Below are positions 32,794 through 41,628 of a stretch of 64,000 nt of DNA, in pieces. Below the pieces are notes generated by a model that ran no database searches, had not been told where the DNA came from, and saw only the letters and a list, made by a program, of their open reading frames with translations. This DNA is from Streptomyces cinnamoneus (GTDB lineage: Bacteria > Actinomycetota > Actinomycetes > Streptomycetales > Streptomycetaceae). Numbering within the stretch: position 1 is the first letter of the stretch; every line of letters starts with the position of its first letter. The DNA is taken from assembly GCF_002939475.1 (NCBI RefSeq), contig NZ_PKFQ01000001.1, positions 3,779,001 to 3,843,000 on the forward strand, given 5' to 3'. The position numbers were made by a program, and so were the translations under genes.

Positions 32794-34458
32794 GTGACCC
32801 CGACCACCCTCGCGCTCGGCCCCCAGTGGCTGGACTCGGACTATCTGATCACCCAGTTCGGGTTGGTCGGCGTCCTGGCCATCGTCTTCGCCGAGTCGGG
32901 CCTCCTCATCGGCTTCTTCCTGCCGGGCGACTCCCTGCTCTTCACGACCGGTCTCCTGGTCACGACGGGCCAGCTGGACTACCCGCTGTGGGCGGTGTGC
33001 GCACTCGTCGTGCTCGCGGCGGTCCTCGGTGACCAGGCGGGCTACCTCTTCGGCCGGAAGGTGGGCCCGGCGCTGTTCCGGCGCCCGGACTCGAAGCTCT
33101 TCAAACAGGAGAACGTCGAGAAGGCCCATGAGTTCTTCGAGAAGTACGGGCCGAAGTCGCTGGTCCTGGCGCGCTTCGTGCCGGTGATCCGGACCTTCAC
33201 GCCGATCATCGCCGGCGTGAGCCGGATGAACTACCGCTCCTTCCTCACCTTCAACGTCATCGGTGGCGCCCTGTGGGGCGGTGGCGTGACCGCGCTGGGC
33301 GCGGCGCTCGGCAAGGTGGAGTTCGTCCACAAGCACATCGAGCTGATGCTGGTCGCGATCGTGCTGATCTCGGTCGTGCCGATCGCCATCGAGTTCCTGC
33401 GCGCCCGTTCCAAGGCGAAGAAGGCGGAGGCGGAGGCTCCGGCCGAGGACGCCCCGTCCCCGGCCACCCCGCCCCCGGGCGGCGGCTTCCCCGGGGTCGG
33501 CTTCGGCGGCGGTGTGCAGGGTCGCGGCGCGTACGACGACGACCAGCGGGGCGGCGGTCAGGAGGGCGGTCAGTACGGTGACCGTCCCCAGCAGTCCGGT
33601 GCGTACGGGAACCCCCAGCAGGGTGGCGCGTACGGGAACGCTCCGCAGCAGCCCACCGGATACGGCCACCGTCCCCCGCAGCAGCCCGCCGGGTACGGCA
33701 ATGCTCCGCAGCCGCCCGGTGTGTACGGGAACCCCCAGCAGGGTGGCGCGTACGGGAATGCTCCGCAGCGGTCGGATGTGTTCGGTGACCGGCCCTCGCA
33801 GCAGCCCGCCGGGTACGGCAATGCTCCGCAGCCGCCCGGTGTGTACGGGAACCCCGCGCAGGGTGGCCCGTATGGGAATGCTCCGCAGCAGCCGGACGCG
33901 TTTGGTAACCGTCCTCCGCAGCAGCCCACCGGACACGGGAACGCCCCGCAGCAGCCCGCCGCCTATGGCAATGCTCCGCAGCAGCCGGACGCGTTCGGTA
34001 ACCGTCCTCCGCAGCAGCCCACCGGACACGGGAACGCCCCGCAGCAGCCCGCCGCCTATGGCAATGCTCCGCAGCAGCCGGACGCGTTCGGTAACCGTCC
34101 TCCGCAGCAGCCCACCGGGTACGGGAACGCTCCCCAGCAGCCCACCGGATACGGCAACCGCCCCCCGCAGCAGCCCGCCTACGGCAACGCACCCCAGCAG
34201 GGTGACGGCTACGGCAACGCCCCGCAGGGGGCCTACGGCGGTGGCTACGGGAACCCGGGCCACGGCGGTCAGGACCACACCGCCCCGCAGGCCGGCGCCC
34301 CGCACGGCGGTCACCACGACGGCGGCCCCGGCGGGCACGGTCACGCCGCGGACGCCCCCGCCGCCCCCGGCGAGGGCTACGACGGCTATGACGGACACGA
34401 CGGGCACGACGGCCCCGACTACCCGCCCTCGCAGCGCGGGCGCCACGCCCGCCGCTGA
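32794..34458 (+). CDS. DedA-family membrane protein with long Gly/Pro/Gln repeat tail
   Basis: 554 residues, against about 200-230 for ordinary DedA. Residues about 15-205 are the DedA/SNARE-associated core: FAESGLLIGFFLPGDSLLF, the conserved FGRKVGPALFRR, and ARFVPVIRTFTPIIAGVSRM. DedA proteins are thought to be lipid flippases or proton-dependent transporters needed for envelope integrity. From about 235 the chain is low-complexity, with about 20 copies of a YGN-x-PQQP unit, then Gly/His-rich. The GTG at 32794 follows AGGAG at about 10 nt. The tail faces an uncertain side and is probably disordered. Confidence 0.9.
   Translation: MTPTTLALGPQWLDSDYLITQFGLVGVLAIVFAESGLLIGFFLPGDSLLFTTGLLVTTGQLDYPLWAVCALVVLAAVLGDQAGYLFGRKVGPALFRRPDSKLFKQENVEKAHEFFEKYGPKSLVLARFVPVIRTFTPIIAGVSRMNYRSFLTFNVIGGALWGGGVTALGAALGKVEFVHKHIELMLVAIVLISVVPIAIEFLRARSKAKKAEAEAPAEDAPSPATPPPGGGFPGVGFGGGVQGRGAYDDDQRGGGQEGGQYGDRPQQSGAYGNPQQGGAYGNAPQQPTGYGHRPPQQPAGYGNAPQPPGVYGNPQQGGAYGNAPQRSDVFGDRPSQQPAGYGNAPQPPGVYGNPAQGGPYGNAPQQPDAFGNRPPQQPTGHGNAPQQPAAYGNAPQQPDAFGNRPPQQPTGHGNAPQQPAAYGNAPQQPDAFGNRPPQQPTGYGNAPQQPTGYGNRPPQQPAYGNAPQQGDGYGNAPQGAYGGGYGNPGHGGQDHTAPQAGAPHGGHHDGGPGGHGHAADAPAAPGEGYDGYDGHDGHDGPDYPPSQRGRHARR
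33590..34230 (+). repeat. Tandem repeats inside the DedA C-terminal tail
   Basis: Near-identical DNA repeats. A 93-bp unit (31 codons, AYGNAPQQPDAFGNRPPQQP plus 11 residues) starts at 33961 and again at 34054, with partial further copies; an earlier 120-bp unit starting PPGVYGN recurs at about 33715 and 33835. High DNA identity indicates recent expansion. Confidence 0.85.
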
Positions 34459-34564
34459 CCCACCTCCCTGAGGCTGCCCTTCCGCTTGCAGGGCCCCCAG
34501 TGCGCGCCCGTAGGTCCCATCAGGCATGGTGGCCGTAGCAGCAGGGCGTACCGAGGAGCGTGTG

Positions 34565-36235
34565 GTGGCGGATCGGCAGCGTGGCGGCGGTGTTTCGGAC
34601 CCGGAGGCGGGCGAGGACCGCAAGCCCCAGTCCGACGAGGCGCACAGCGCCTTCACACCGCCTCTGGGCGTACCCCTGCCGCCGACGCCGGAGGACGACC
34701 ACCCCACGTCGGAGTTCGCCCTTCCGCAGGGGGTGAGCCCCGAGCCGGAGGCCGAGCCCGAGGGGTCGGCGTTCGCCCCGCCCTCGTCGGGCACCACGCA
34801 GTCCACGCAGTTCCCCGCCTTCACGCCGCCCTACGGCATACCCAAGGTCAGCCTCGTCAAGGAGGCGCCCTGGCAGGACCGCATGCGCACGATGCTGCGC
34901 ATGCCGCTCGCCGAGCGGCCCGTGCCCGAGCGGCCCGACCGGCAGGAGGAGGCCGGTCCGCCCGTCCCGCGCGTGCTCGACCTGACGCTGCGCATCGGCG
35001 AGCTGCTGCTCGCGGGCGGCGAGGGGGCCGAGGACGTGGAGGCGGCGATGTTCGGCGTCGCCCACGCCTACGGGCTCGGGCGCTGCGAGCCGACCGTGAC
35101 CTTCACGCTGCTGACCGTCAGCTATCAGCCCTCGCTCGTCGACGACCCCGTCACCGCCAACCGCACGGTGCGGCGGCGCGGCACCGACTACACCCGGCTG
35201 AACGCCGTCTTCCGGCTCGTCCACGACATCACCAGCACGGGCCTGACTTTGGAGGAGGCCTACCGCCGCCTGGCCGAGATGCGCCGCAACCGCCACCCCT
35301 ACCCCGGCTGGGGCCTCACCCTGGCCTCCGGGCTGCTCGCGGGCGCGGCGAGCATGCTCGTGGGCGGCGGTGTCGTGGTGTTCCTCGCGGCGGCGGCCGG
35401 CGCGATGCTCGGCGACCGGCTGGCATGGCTGGCGTCGGGGCGCGGGCTGCCGGAGTTCTACCAGTTCGTGGCGGCCGCGATGGCGCCGGCGGCGATGGGC
35501 GTGGCGCTGAGCGCCAGCCACGCGCACGTGCAGGCCTCCGCCGTGATCACGGGTGGGCTGTTCGCCCTGATCCCCGGGCGGGCGCTGGTGGCGGGCGTCC
35601 AGGACGGCCTGACCGGTTACTACATCACCGCGGCGGCGCGCCTGCTGGAGGTCGGCTATCTGATCGCGGGCATCGTCTGCGGCGTGCTCATCGTGCTCTA
35701 CGGCGGCGTGCACGTCGGCGGCAGAACGCTCAACCCTGAGGCGGCGCTGGAGCACGTGGAGCGGCCGGGCATCCAGATCGTCGCGGCGATGCTGCTGGTG
35801 TTCGCCTTCGCGGTGCTGCTCCAGCAGGAACGTCACACCGTGTGGATCGCGACGCTCAACGGCGGAGTCGCCTGGGTGATCTACGCGTCGCTCGCCGACA
35901 CCATCGGGGCCGACCCGGTACCGGCGACGGCCGTCGCGGCCGGGCTCGTGGGCCTCTTCGGGCAGCTCTTCGCCCGTTACCGCTACGCGTCCGCGCTGCC
36001 GTACGTGACCGCGGCGATCGGGCCGCTGCTGCCCGGTAGCGCCGTCTACTTCGCGCTGCTGAACTTCGCGAAGAACGAGATGAGCGCCGGCATGGCCAGC
36101 CTCACCAAGGCCGCCGCGCTGGCGCTCGCCATCGCGATCGGCGTGAACCTCGGGTCCGAGATGGCCCGGCTGTTCCTGAAGGTGCCCGGGGAGGCGGCGG
36201 GACGCCGGGCGGCAAAGCGGACGCGCGGCTTCTAG
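34565..36235 (+). CDS. ThrE-family threonine/serine exporter
   Basis: About 556 residues. A Pro/Glu-rich cytoplasmic N-terminus of about 130 residues (three SAFTPP/FALPQG-like blocks) precedes the ThrE domain: RIGELLLAGGEGAEDVEAAM, TNRTVRRR-like TANRTVRRRGTDYTRL, and about ten membrane helices in two halves (YPGWGLTLASGLLAGAAS; VYFALLNFAKNEMSAG). Exports threonine and serine or related solutes. GTG 34565 is chosen because GAGGAG lies 6 nt upstream; an in-frame ATG at 34526 is possible. The 3' end runs into a terminator shared with convergent ppa. Confidence 0.85.
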   Translation: MADRQRGGGVSDPEAGEDRKPQSDEAHSAFTPPLGVPLPPTPEDDHPTSEFALPQGVSPEPEAEPEGSAFAPPSSGTTQSTQFPAFTPPYGIPKVSLVKEAPWQDRMRTMLRMPLAERPVPERPDRQEEAGPPVPRVLDLTLRIGELLLAGGEGAEDVEAAMFGVAHAYGLGRCEPTVTFTLLTVSYQPSLVDDPVTANRTVRRRGTDYTRLNAVFRLVHDITSTGLTLEEAYRRLAEMRRNRHPYPGWGLTLASGLLAGAASMLVGGGVVVFLAAAAGAMLGDRLAWLASGRGLPEFYQFVAAAMAPAAMGVALSASHAHVQASAVITGGLFALIPGRALVAGVQDGLTGYYITAAARLLEVGYLIAGIVCGVLIVLYGGVHVGGRTLNPEAALEHVERPGIQIVAAMLLVFAFAVLLQQERHTVWIATLNGGVAWVIYASLADTIGADPVPATAVAAGLVGLFGQLFARYRYASALPYVTAAIGPLLPGSAVYFALLNFAKNEMSAGMASLTKAAALALAIAIGVNLGSEMARLFLKVPGEAAGRRAAKRTRGF

Positions 36236-36253
36236 TCGTACGAAGCCGCGCGT
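36221..36253. terminator. Bidirectional terminator between the ThrE gene and ppa
   Basis: Perfect 12-bp stem (36221-36232 with 36242-36253, ACGCGCGGCTTC) and 9-nt loop. The left arm is made from the last codons of the ThrE gene (TRGF) and the stop lies in the loop. Confidence 0.8.
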
Positions 36254-36274
36254 GCCGTCACCTCAGGGTGCTGC

Positions 36275-36772
36275 TCAGTGGTGCGAGCCGCCCGCGGCCT
36301 CAAGGCGCTTGTAGGAGGCCTCGATCTCGGCCTCGGCCTCGGCGCGGCCGACCCAGTCGGCGCCCTCGACGGACTTGCCCGGCTCCAGGTCCTTGTAGAC
36401 CTCGAAGAAGTGCTGGATCTCGAGGCGGTCGAACTCCGACACGTGGTGGATGTCGCGCAGGTGCTCCACGCGCGGGTCGTTCGCGGGGACGCACAGCAGC
36501 TTGTCGTCGCCGCCGGCCTCGTCCGTCATGCGGAACATGCCGATGGCGCGGCACTTGATGAGGCAGCCGGGGAACGTCGGCTCGTCGAGGATGACCATGG
36601 CGTCCAGCGGGTCGCCGTCCTCACCGAGGGTGTTCTCGACGAAGCCGTAGTCGGCCGGGTAGCTGGTCGAGGTGAAGAGTCGGCGGTCCAGACGGATGCG
36701 ACCGGTCTCGTGGTCCACCTCGTACTTGTTCCGCGAACCCTTCGGGATCTCGATGGTGACGTCGAACTCCAC
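36275..36772 (-). CDS. ppa: Inorganic pyrophosphatase
   Basis: Soluble family I pyrophosphatase, 165 residues. The substrate and Mg sites are visible: [26 protein letters not shown], and the [14 protein letters not shown] signature, then the C-terminal YKDLEPGK. The GTG at 36772 ([12 protein letters not shown]) is favoured: AAGGAG lies 7 nt upstream and family proteins begin here; ATGs 15 and 24 nt upstream would add MLIMKEPP. It removes PPi that drives biosynthetic reactions to completion, complementing the hppA pump encoded at the window start. Confidence 0.95.
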   Translation of the reverse strand: MEFDVTIEIPKGSRNKYEVDHETGRIRLDRRLFTSTSYPADYGFVENTLGEDGDPLDAMVILDEPTFPGCLIKCRAIGMFRMTDEAGGDDKLLCVPANDPRVEHLRDIHHVSEFDRLEIQHFFEVYKDLEPGKSVEGADWVGRAEAEAEIEASYKRLEAAGGSHH

Positions 36773-36858
36773 GGGTGGCTCCTTCATGATCAACACATAC
36801 GTCTGGTGATTAAGTGTCCCTCACGCAGGTGTGTGGTGGCGAAAGGGGCTGGTCCGTC

Positions 36859-38334
36859 GTGCCTGAGGCCGGACGCTGGCAGGTCGCTTGGTGGCTCGGA
36901 CGTTGGCGGGACGCCCCCCTGGCACAACGACGGACCGTGCGGTTCGTCGCCGTGTCCACCGTCGCCGGCCTGGTGGTCGCGACCGGCGCGGTGGCCGCGG
37001 CCGGTCCCTGGGACGGGGGTCAGCGTAAGGCCGAACGGGACCGCGCCGCCGCCGGAACGCGCGCGGGTGGCGGGGATCACGGCGGCGCCGGACGGGCCGG
37101 CGGCGCCGGAGCCGGCCGTCGTGCCGCACCGCCGGTGCTGGGCGCGCTCGGGGGCGGCGCGGCCCGGGCCGCCGGGCTCGCCGGGGTGCTGGATCCGCTG
37201 CTGAAGGACGCCGCGCTGGGCCCGGAGCCCTCGGCCGCCGTGTACGACGCCGGGACGGGGGAGCGGCTCTACGGGGCCGGACAGGACACCGGCTACACCC
37301 CGGCCTCGACCATAAAGCTGGCCACGGCCGCCGCCGCCCTCGCGGCGCTGGGCCCCGAGCACCGCATCGAGACCACGGTGGTGGCCGGGAGCGACGGCGT
37401 CGTCCTCGTGGGCGGCGGCGACCCCACCTTGACGGCCCGCCCGGTGAAGGGGGAGGGGCCGCGTTTCGCGAGCCTCGGCGACCTGGCGGACGCCACCGTC
37501 AAGGCTCTGAAGGCGCGGGGCACGACGCGCACGAGGCTCGCGTACGACGCCTCGCGGTACTCCGGGCCCCCGCTGCACCCGATCGGCCCCAACGAGAACC
37601 TCGCGCCCGTCAGCGCGCTCATGGCCGACGAGGGGCGCCTGGACGACTCGGACCGAGGGGTCGCCGACCGGACGGCCGAGCCGGCGGCGGACGCGGCGCG
37701 GAAGTTCGCCGCGATGCTGCGGGAGCGGGGCGTGGAGGTCGAGGGCGAGCCCGCCGAGGGCCGCGCGGACGCGAAGGCCGAACGCCTCGCCACCGTCTCC
37801 TCGGCGCCGCTCGCCGACCTCGTCGAGCGGGCCCTCACCAACAGCGACAACGACGTCGCCGAGGCCCTGGCCCGCCAGACCGCGCTGGCCTCCGGCCGGC
37901 CGGCGAGCTTCGAGGGCGCCGCGCAGGCCGTGACCGAGCGGCTGACGGGGCTGGGCCTGCCGATGGCCGGCGTGCACATCGCCGACGGCAGCGGCCTGGA
38001 CCGTTCCGGCCGGGCCTCGGCGGACTTCCTGGCGCGGCTGCTGCTGCGGTCGGCCTCGGCGGACTCCGCCCGGCTCCGGCCCGTCCTCACGGGCCTGCCG
38101 GTGGCCGGTTTCACGGGGACGCTGCGGGAGCGCTACGGCCGGGAGGTGGCGGGGCGGGCGTCCGTACGCGCCAAGACGGGGACGCTGACGGGTGTGAACA
38201 CGCTGGCCGGGACGGCCGTGACGGCCGGGGGGCGGCTGCTGGTCTTCGCGTTCATGGCCTCCGGGACGGCCGACGCGGGCGGGGCGCAGCAGGCGCTGGA
38301 CCGCTTGGCATCGGCGTTGGCCGAGGCGGGGTAA
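36859..38334 (+). CDS. dacB: D-alanyl-D-alanine carboxypeptidase/endopeptidase, PBP4 (DacB, S13) family
   Basis: About 491 residues. A basic N-terminus and one membrane segment (about 28-50) anchor an extracytoplasmic enzyme that trims peptidoglycan. Active-site motifs: STIK with Ser150 and Lys153, SDN at 329-331, KTG at 439-441. The stretch between the anchor and the catalytic domain (about 55-110) is Gly/Ala-rich. Start uncertain: GTG 36859 is used, since sequence from an earlier GTG at 36814 lacks a ribosome-binding site. Divergent from ppa across a short gap. Confidence 0.9.
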   Translation: MPEAGRWQVAWWLGRWRDAPLAQRRTVRFVAVSTVAGLVVATGAVAAAGPWDGGQRKAERDRAAAGTRAGGGDHGGAGRAGGAGAGRRAAPPVLGALGGGAARAAGLAGVLDPLLKDAALGPEPSAAVYDAGTGERLYGAGQDTGYTPASTIKLATAAAALAALGPEHRIETTVVAGSDGVVLVGGGDPTLTARPVKGEGPRFASLGDLADATVKALKARGTTRTRLAYDASRYSGPPLHPIGPNENLAPVSALMADEGRLDDSDRGVADRTAEPAADAARKFAAMLRERGVEVEGEPAEGRADAKAERLATVSSAPLADLVERALTNSDNDVAEALARQTALASGRPASFEGAAQAVTERLTGLGLPMAGVHIADGSGLDRSGRASADFLARLLLRSASADSARLRPVLTGLPVAGFTGTLRERYGREVAGRASVRAKTGTLTGVNTLAGTAVTAGGRLLVFAFMASGTADAGGAQQALDRLASALAEAG

Positions 38335-38374
38335 GCCCTCCTCGCCGGTCCCGTGCACCACGTACGGTGAAGAC

Positions 38375-39511
38375 ATGACGAGCGTCGGTGGCACGGAGAT
38401 GGTCGACTGGAAGCTCGCGGTGGCTACCGCGACCCGGCTCGTACGGCCGGGCCCGGAGGTGAGCCGGGGAGAGGCGCGTGAGGTGGTCGCCGAACTGCGG
38501 CGGCACGCCCGGTCGTCGGAGGAGCACGTGCGCGGCTTCACGGGGATGGCGCCGCCCGAGGCGGCCGCCGGGAACGGGGACACGCCCGTCCTGGTGGTGG
38601 ACCGGGCCGGCTGGATCAAGGCGAACGTCGCCGGATTCCGGGCGCTCCTGGGGCCGCTGCTGGAGAAGATGCAGGACCGCCGGTCGAACATGCCGGGCGG
38701 TGCCGTGTTCGGGACCGTCGGCGGCAAGGTCACCGGTGTGGAACTGGGCATGCTGCTGTCGTTCCTGGCCTCGCGCGTGCTGGGGCAGTACGAGACGTTC
38801 GCCCCGGTGACCGGGGACCTGCCGGGCGCCCCCGCCGGAGGGGGCCGGCTGCTGCTGGTGGCGCCCAACATCGTGCACGTCGAGCGGGAGCTGGAGGTCG
38901 CCCCGCACGACTTCCGGCTGTGGGTGTGCCTGCACGAGGAGACGCACCGGACGCAGTTCACGGCGGTGCCCTGGCTGCGGGACCACATCCAGGGCGAGAT
39001 CCACACGTTCCTCGCCGAGACGGACGTCGACCCGGCGACGCTGCTGGAGCGGATCCGGCAGGCCGCGCAGTCGTTCGCCGGCGGCAACCCGCCGCAGGAG
39101 GAGGGCGGCGGCGGCCGCAGCATCGTCGACCTGGTCCAGACGCCGGCGCAGCGCGAGATCCTCGCCCGCCTGACGGCCGTCATGTCCCTGCTGGAGGGGC
39201 ACGCCGACTATGTGATGGACGGGGTCGGTCCGCAGGTCGTGCCGACCGTGGCCGAGATCCGCGAGAAGTTCCAGAAGCGCCGGGCCAGCGGGGCCGGCCG
39301 GCTGGACGCGGCCCTGCGCAAGCTCCTGGGGCTGGACGCCAAGCTGCGGCAGTACCGTGATGGCGAGAGGTTCGTACGGGCCGTGGTCGACGAGGTCGGC
39401 ATGGACGGCTTCAACCGCGTCTGGACGTCCCCGAACACGCTTCCCACCAAGGCGGAGATCGCCAAACCGGCGGACTGGGTCGCACGGGTGCACGGACGAA
39501 CCGAGGCGTGA
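38375..39511 (+). CDS. Zinc-dependent metalloprotease-like protein (DUF2342, F420-biosynthesis-associated)
   Basis: 378 residues. The zincin motif HEETH (187-191) lies in LWVCLHEETHRTQF, with a downstream Glu/Asp region EGHADYVMDGVG that fits the third ligand. Annotated families call this a zinc-dependent metalloprotease or coenzyme F420 biosynthesis-associated protein; neither activity is established. No signal peptide, so probably cytosolic. It sits between the DacB-type gene and tilS, all on the plus strand. Confidence 0.88.
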   Translation: MTSVGGTEMVDWKLAVATATRLVRPGPEVSRGEAREVVAELRRHARSSEEHVRGFTGMAPPEAAAGNGDTPVLVVDRAGWIKANVAGFRALLGPLLEKMQDRRSNMPGGAVFGTVGGKVTGVELGMLLSFLASRVLGQYETFAPVTGDLPGAPAGGGRLLLVAPNIVHVERELEVAPHDFRLWVCLHEETHRTQFTAVPWLRDHIQGEIHTFLAETDVDPATLLERIRQAAQSFAGGNPPQEEGGGGRSIVDLVQTPAQREILARLTAVMSLLEGHADYVMDGVGPQVVPTVAEIREKFQKRRASGAGRLDAALRKLLGLDAKLRQYRDGERFVRAVVDEVGMDGFNRVWTSPNTLPTKAEIAKPADWVARVHGRTEA

Positions 39512-39697
39512 CCTCGTCACGCCCCGTACCGGATGAACGCTCCCGTAATCACCCGTCCGAGGGACCGTGTGTCAAGGGTGGGCGTGCGATGCTCGGGTAA
39601 TGGCTCGTCTCTGTCACCATCGACGCACACAGCGTGACTGAGGCTCGAAGTCGCAAGGCTCCGACCCCCTCCCAATGGAACGATTGGACACTCGGAC

Positions 39698-40717
39698 ATG
39701 GGTCCACACCCCGCGGTCGCGGCGATACGCCTGGCGGTCCGCCGCGTACTCCACGACGTCCTCACCCTGGCTCCGCCCGCTTCCGTCCCCCAGGCGGCCG
39801 GTGACCGGCCGCTCGTCCTCGCCGCCTGCTCCGGCGGCGCCGACTCCATGGCCCTCGCCTCCGCCCTCGCCTTCGAGGCCCCCCGGCTGGGCATCCGGGC
39901 CGGCGGGGTGACCGTCGACCACGGCCTCCAGGAGGGCTCCGACCTCCGCGCCGCCGAGGTCGTCAGCCGGCTGGCCGCCTTCGACCTCGACCCCGTGGAG
40001 GCCGTCAAGGTGAGCGTCGGCCGGGAGGGCGGCCCCGAGGCCGCCGCCCGCGACGCCCGCTACGCCGCCCTCGACGCCGTCGCCGAGCGCCACGGCGCCG
40101 CCGCGATCCTGCTCGGCCACACCCGTGACGACCAGGCGGAGACCGTGCTCCTCGGCCTCGCCCGCGGCTCCGGCATCCGCTCGCTGTCCGGCATGGCCGT
40201 CGCGTCCGGAGTCGGCGGCCGCTACCGCCGGCCGTTCCTCGAGCTCGACCGCCAGACCGCCCGCAAGGCCTGCATGGTCCAGTCCCTGCCCGTCTGGGAC
40301 GACCCGCACAACGCCGACCCGGCCTACACCCGCTCCCGGGTCCGCCACGAGGCGCTGCCCGTCCTGGAGAAGGCGCTCGGCAAGGGGGTCGTCGAGGCCC
40401 TCGCCCGTACGGCCCAGCTCTCCCGGGACGACGCGGACGCCCTGGACTCCTGGGCCGCCGCCGTCGAGCCGTCCGTCCGGGACGACTCCGGCGCCCTGGA
40501 GGTCGCCAAGCTCTTCGCCCTCCCCCCCGCGGTCCGCCGCCGGGTGCTGCGCCGCGCGGCCATCGCGGCCGGCTCGCCGGCCGGTTCGCTCTTCGCCCGC
40601 CACCTGGAGGAAGTCGACCGGCTCATCACGAGCTGGCGCGGCCAGGGGGCCATCAACCTGCCCGGGCGCGTCGCGGTGCGCAGGCAGGGTGGCAGACTGG
40701 TCCTCCGGCAGGGCTGA
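39698..40717 (+). CDS. tilS: tRNA(Ile)-lysidine synthase
   Basis: Converts C34 of tRNA-Ile(CAU) to lysidine so that it reads AUA. 339 residues: PP-loop SGGADS (45-50), [25 protein letters not shown], and [13 protein letters not shown] [16 protein letters not shown]. The short C-terminal region matches the reduced actinobacterial form. It starts at an ATG 36 nt after CCAATGGAACG; a Shine-Dalgarno is weak. The hpt gene follows at 67 bp, the conserved tilS-hpt-ftsH order. Confidence 0.93.
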   Translation: MGPHPAVAAIRLAVRRVLHDVLTLAPPASVPQAAGDRPLVLAACSGGADSMALASALAFEAPRLGIRAGGVTVDHGLQEGSDLRAAEVVSRLAAFDLDPVEAVKVSVGREGGPEAAARDARYAALDAVAERHGAAAILLGHTRDDQAETVLLGLARGSGIRSLSGMAVASGVGGRYRRPFLELDRQTARKACMVQSLPVWDDPHNADPAYTRSRVRHEALPVLEKALGKGVVEALARTAQLSRDDADALDSWAAAVEPSVRDDSGALEVAKLFALPPAVRRRVLRRAAIAAGSPAGSLFARHLEEVDRLITSWRGQGAINLPGRVAVRRQGGRLVLRQG

Positions 40718-40784
40718 TGCGCGGGGCTGAAGCGCGCGGGGCACAGCGGGTCCCGCAGGCCGGACGAGTCGTGAACTAGCGAGA

Positions 40785-41348
40785 GTGGCGCGGGTGGACG
40801 AGAAGGACATGGGCACCGACCTGAAGTCGGTGCTCATCACCAAGGAAGAGATCGACGCGAAGCTGGCCGAGCTGGCCGCGAAGATCGACGCGGAGTACGC
40901 GGGCAAGGACCTGCTGATCGTCGGTGTCCTCAAGGGCGCCGTGATGGTGATGGCGGACCTGGCGCGTGCCCTGTCCAACCCGGTCACCATGGACTGGATG
41001 GCCGTGTCCTCCTACGGCGCGGGCACCCAGTCCTCCGGCGTGGTCCGCATCCTCAAGGACCTCGACACCGACATCAAGGGCAAGCACGTCCTGATCGTCG
41101 AGGACATCATCGACTCCGGCCTGACCCTGTCCTGGCTGCTGTCGAACCTCGGCTCGCGCGAGCCGGCGTCGCTCAATGTCGTGACGCTGCTGCGCAAGCC
41201 GGAGGCGGCGAAGGTCGCCATCGACGTCAAGTGGGTGGGTTTCGACATTCCGAACGAGTTCGTGGTCGGTTATGGTCTCGACTTCGCCGAGAAGTACCGC
41301 AACCTGCCCTTCGTGGGCACGCTCGCGCCGCACGTCTACGGCGGCTGA
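40785..41348 (+). CDS. hpt: Hypoxanthine phosphoribosyltransferase
   Basis: Purine salvage: hypoxanthine or guanine plus PRPP to IMP or GMP. 187 residues. The PRPP motif is [16 protein letters not shown]; the flexible loop is [11 protein letters not shown]; the purine end is [23 protein letters not shown] at 40785 is used; another in-frame GTG nine nt later is equally possible, as neither has a strong site. A short hairpin follows the stop. Confidence 0.95.
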   Translation: MARVDEKDMGTDLKSVLITKEEIDAKLAELAAKIDAEYAGKDLLIVGVLKGAVMVMADLARALSNPVTMDWMAVSSYGAGTQSSGVVRILKDLDTDIKGKHVLIVEDIIDSGLTLSWLLSNLGSREPASLNVVTLLRKPEAAKVAIDVKWVGFDIPNEFVVGYGLDFAEKYRNLPFVGTLAPHVYGG

Positions 41349-41352
41349 CCAG

Positions 41353-41370
41353 ACGGTCCCTGCGGACCGT
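41353..41370 (+). terminator. Hairpin after hpt
   Basis: ACGGTCC-CTGC-GGACCGT, 7-bp stem with a 4-nt loop, 5 nt after the hpt stop and followed by GTCCTTT. A modest intrinsic terminator or attenuator before ftsH. Confidence 0.55.
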
Positions 41371-41459
41371 GTCCTTTCGGGCGAGCCCTTCGGCCCTGTC
41401 GTCCGGCGTGCGGGAACCGTGTCGTGTTTCCCGCCGTTGGAGCATGCGAGGGCGGTTTG

Positions 41460-41490
41460 TTGACCGTCCGTGGCGGCATCGGGTGACAAT
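41460..41490 (+). promoter_or_regulatory. Possible ftsH promoter
   Basis: TTGACC at 41460-41465 and GACAAT at 41485-41490, spaced 19 bp, upstream of ftsH. Both hexamers are close to the vegetative consensus; the spacing is one or two bp long. Confidence 0.4.
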
Positions 41491-41594
41491 GCTGGGGTAC
41501 CGTCCGAAGGTAAGTCTTTTTCAAACTTTTCAAAGTCGAGCAGGACACCGCACGCACAGGCACCCCGTCCGGGGTGACCGTGCCTCACTGTGGC

Positions 41595-41628
41595 AGGAGG
41601 GACGGGGCGCACGCGCCCCGTATGGATG
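41595..41628 (+). promoter_or_regulatory. ftsH translation-start hairpin between Shine-Dalgarno and ATG
   Basis: AGGAGG (41595-41600) lies 25 nt before the ATG at 41626, too far for direct use. Between them is a perfect 8-bp hairpin (41602-41609 ACGGGGCG with 41614-41621, loop CACG). Folding leaves five unpaired bases between Shine-Dalgarno and ATG. An out-of-frame ATG at 41622 also sits there. Confidence 0.55.
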
